DNA of 5,826 nucleotides from Pseudomonadota bacterium (GTDB lineage: Bacteria > Pseudomonadota > Alphaproteobacteria > Rhizobiales > Devosiaceae): positions 1 to 5,826 of the forward strand of contig JAEZFJ010000342.1 of the NCBI GenBank assembly GCA_023437755.1, written 5' to 3'. A program made the position numbers and the translations under genes. Under the pieces are notes generated by a model. The model did no database searches and was not told the origin of the DNA. It saw only the letters and a program-made list of their open reading frames with translations. Positions 4,405 to 5,826 of this stretch are shown here, in pieces (within the stretch, counting starts at the first letter, position 1; each line of letters starts with the position of its first letter).

Positions 4405-4902
4405 ATGATGAGAGCTCTGATATCGGTGTGTGCGACGGCGGTGTCCTTGTTGTTGGGCGCCCAGGCGGCGTCCGCGCAGGTGGTGGAGGGGGAGGAGCAT
4501 TGCGTGGTCAATGTTGCGTCCTCAGACGTGCTGAACCTGCGGAAGGGTCCCAGTGCCAAGACCGGTATCCGGACGGCGCTCCACTACGGGCGATGCGGAG
4601 TCATCGTTGTCGGAGAATGCAGGGGCTCGTGGTGTCCGGTGGAAGACGGACATCATTCGGGCTGGGTGAACAGTCGCTACATCTCGATGGTGTCGCCGGC
4701 TCGCTACTGCGTTTCCAACGTGGCCGCAGGGGACCGGCTGAACGTACGAGCCTTCCCATCGGCGACCTCGCGAATACTGACCTCTCTCCTGCGCAACCAG
4801 TGCGAGATCGCCTTTCTGCCATACGCCACCGGCAACTGGCAGAAAGTCCGCGTGACAGGGTACGAGGGGTGGGTGAGCCGGAGATACCTGTCGGGTCAGT
4901 GA
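4405..4902 (+). CDS. Secreted protein with two tandem bacterial SH3 (SH3b) domains
   Basis: 165-residue exported protein. The Sec signal peptide is MMRALISVCATAVSLLLGAQAASA, with cleavage likely at ASA|Q (after residue 24). Two SH3b repeats follow. The first (about 33-94) has LNLRKGPSAKTG, CRGSWCPVE and SGWVNSRYIS. The second (about 102-163) has LNVRAFPSATSR, GNWQKVRV and EGWVSRRYLS. These are the LNVR-x-GPS and W-x-x-V...GWV-x-x-x-YL signatures of SH3b domains, which bind cell-wall or protein ligands. Equivalent cysteine pairs occur in both repeats (C33/C64 and C102/C133), and the first has an extra pair, C72 and C77, so disulfides in the periplasm are plausible. No catalytic domain is attached. 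GGAGG (4395-4399) is 5 nt before ATG 4405 and 8 nt before ATG 4408, so either methionine may be used. The frame is open back to 4180, but an earlier start would bury the signal peptide. Confidence 0.88.
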   Translation: MMRALISVCATAVSLLLGAQAASAQVVEGEEHCVVNVASSDVLNLRKGPSAKTGIRTALHYGRCGVIVVGECRGSWCPVEDGHHSGWVNSRYISMVSPARYCVSNVAAGDRLNVRAFPSATSRILTSLLRNQCEIAFLPYATGNWQKVRVTGYEGWVSRRYLSGQ

Positions 4903-5058
4903 AGCTGCGGCACTGCAGCCAGCCCGCTCACCGCCTGCATCGAGCTTGCGTCGCAAAGGTGCCGCTGCGTTGAATTTTTCGGTATCGGTCAAAGCTGCCC
5001 TTAAGCATTTCGGCCTAGGGGGGAGAGGGTGCATCCCGCCCGCCCAGCCGAGAAAACC
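4903..5058. other. Intergenic region upstream of the PD40/Tricorn-like gene
   Basis: 156 bp between the SH3b gene and the next plus-strand gene. A weak promoter candidate is TTGCGT (4946-4951) and TTGAAT (4970-4975) with an 18-bp spacer. A small GCTGC/GCAGC hairpin after the SH3b stop (4904-4919) has no T-run and is not a convincing terminator. A purine block, AGGGGGGAGAGG (5017-5028), precedes an in-frame GTG at 5029 and bears on the next gene's start. Confidence 0.35.
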
Positions 5059-5826
5059 ATGCTCCGTCGTATTGCCGCCGTCTCTGTCTGCACCCTGCTT
5101 GTCGCCGCAGGGCCGGCGCTGGCGCAACCCACAGGTGAGGAGCCGCGCTGGCTGCGTTTCGCGCGCATATCGCCTGATGGCGAGGCGATCAGCTTTACCC
5201 ACCGCGGCCAGGTCTTCGTGGTGGCGGCGGAGGGTGGGGTCGCCATCCCGATCAGCAGCCAACAGGCCTACAGCCACCACGCGGTGTGGTCGCCGGACTC
5301 CGAACGGCTGGCGTTCGCCTCCGATATCAGCGGCGACGACGACGTCTATGTGAGCGATTTTTCCGGTACGCTGCAGCGCATGACCTGGTCGTCGGCCAGC
5401 GAAGTACCGACGAGCTTTTCGGCTGATGGCGAGGCTGTTCTTTACCAGGCTCTGCGCCTCGGAGACGCGGAGCAGAGCGTGCAAGGCGCGCTGAGCGGCC
5501 TGCCGCAGCTGTACGCGGTCGACACCACGACCGGCCGGGACAGGCTGGTGCTGCCGAACCTGGCGGGCGAGGCGAGCTGGAACCCGGACCAGACGGCCCT
5601 GGTCTATACCTACAACCCCTCGTTCGATCCGCCGGAGCGACAGTATCGCGTCGCGGCCAATGCCCGGCAGATCTGGATCTACCGCCCGGCGACGGGGCGC
5701 CACGAACGGCTGTTTCCGCTCGACGGGGTGGACCGGCTCAACCCGGTCTGGAGTGCCGACGGACAATCTCTGTTCTACCTGTCAGAAGCGTCCGGGCGTC
5801 TGAACGTCTGGCGGGTCGACCTGTCG
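5059..5826 (+). CDS. Exported PD40 beta-propeller protein, probable Tricorn/S41-type peptidase or TolB-like (5' part)
   Basis: 256 residues are visible and the frame continues past the right edge. A Sec signal peptide, MLRRIAAVSVCTLLVAAGPALA, has likely cleavage ALA|Q at 22. The rest is a chain of WD40-like PD40 motifs: ISPDGEAISF (37-46), WSPDSERLAFASD (77-89), FSADGEAVLY (120-129), WNPDQTALVY (174-183) and WSADGQSLFYLSE (231-243). This matches the six-bladed propeller at the N-terminus of Tricorn-protease homologues (PDZ and S41 peptidase domains would follow), and also TolB-like or dipeptidyl-peptidase propellers; the deciding C-terminal domain is outside the window. The start is taken as ATG 5059, which gives a compact signal peptide but has only GAG 6 nt upstream. 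An in-frame GTG at 5029 after the purine block at 5017-5028 would add ten residues. Confidence 0.85.
   Translation, partial: MLRRIAAVSVCTLLVAAGPALAQPTGEEPRWLRFARISPDGEAISFTHRGQVFVVAAEGGVAIPISSQQAYSHHAVWSPDSERLAFASDISGDDDVYVSDFSGTLQRMTWSSASEVPTSFSADGEAVLYQALRLGDAEQSVQGALSGLPQLYAVDTTTGRDRLVLPNLAGEASWNPDQTALVYTYNPSFDPPERQYRVAANARQIWIYRPATGRHERLFPLDGVDRLNPVWSADGQSLFYLSEASGRLNVWRVDLS

Noticed and set aside
4904..4919. GCTGC/GCAGC hairpin after the SH3b stop as a terminator
   Set aside because: The stem is only 5 bp and no T-run follows.
4993..5010. CtrA-type site (TTAA-N7-TTAA) around TTAAG at 5001
   Set aside because: Only one half-site is present; no second TTAA stands at the required distance.
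4522..5766. 414-codon open frame on the minus strand
   Set aside because: It runs antisense through the SH3b gene and the PD40 gene, both of which have signal peptides and clear motifs. The translation is rich in Arg/Pro/Ala/Gly and has no recognisable domain.

Overview
The window is GC-rich, gene-dense DNA from a bacterium, most likely an alphaproteobacterium. The support is the ppx/gppA-type gene overlapping rlmE on one strand, the short HD-less form of the phosphatase, strong GGAGG-type ribosome sites with GTG/TTG starts, and a DUF1206 membrane protein. A closer placement (for example the Caulobacterales/Maricaulales side) would be a guess.

Layout: positions 1-1624 hold two housekeeping genes on the minus strand: an exopolyphosphatase/GppA-family phosphatase, followed with an 11-bp overlap by the 23S rRNA methyltransferase gene rlmE, which runs off the left edge. 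A plus-strand tRNA-Gln(CTG) with encoded CCA lies at 1843-1916. Just 3' of it, a spacer of about 200 bp carries four perfect copies of the 9-mer CATGTGCCA in both orientations, which looks like an integrase arm-site cluster or similar binding array. It leads into an orphan two-TM protein gene (2121-2726, TTG start). The tRNA, the repeats and the orphan gene together suggest an old or trimmed integration site, although no integrase gene is present.

From 2745 to 4186 everything reads on the minus strand and looks like one operon. In transcription order it has a 47-codon ORF, a 52-codon ORF with a basic N-terminus and hydrophobic segment (ATGA overlap with the first), a six-TM DUF1206 protein made of three repeats, and a 92-codon protein of unknown function. 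The two small ORFs are easily missed but each has a well-placed GGAGG.

A 218-bp divergent intergenic region separates this operon from a plus-strand gene for a secreted protein of two SH3b domains (4405-4902). After it comes the 5' part of a gene for an exported PD40/beta-propeller protein, probably the N-terminal propeller of a Tricorn/S41-type peptidase or a TolB-like protein, cut by the right edge.

Functionally, the left end is core RNA/polyphosphate metabolism, the middle is accessory or lineage-specific envelope and membrane genes of unknown role, and the right end is exported proteins. I see no complete mobile element, CRISPR array, rRNA or toxin-antitoxin pair.
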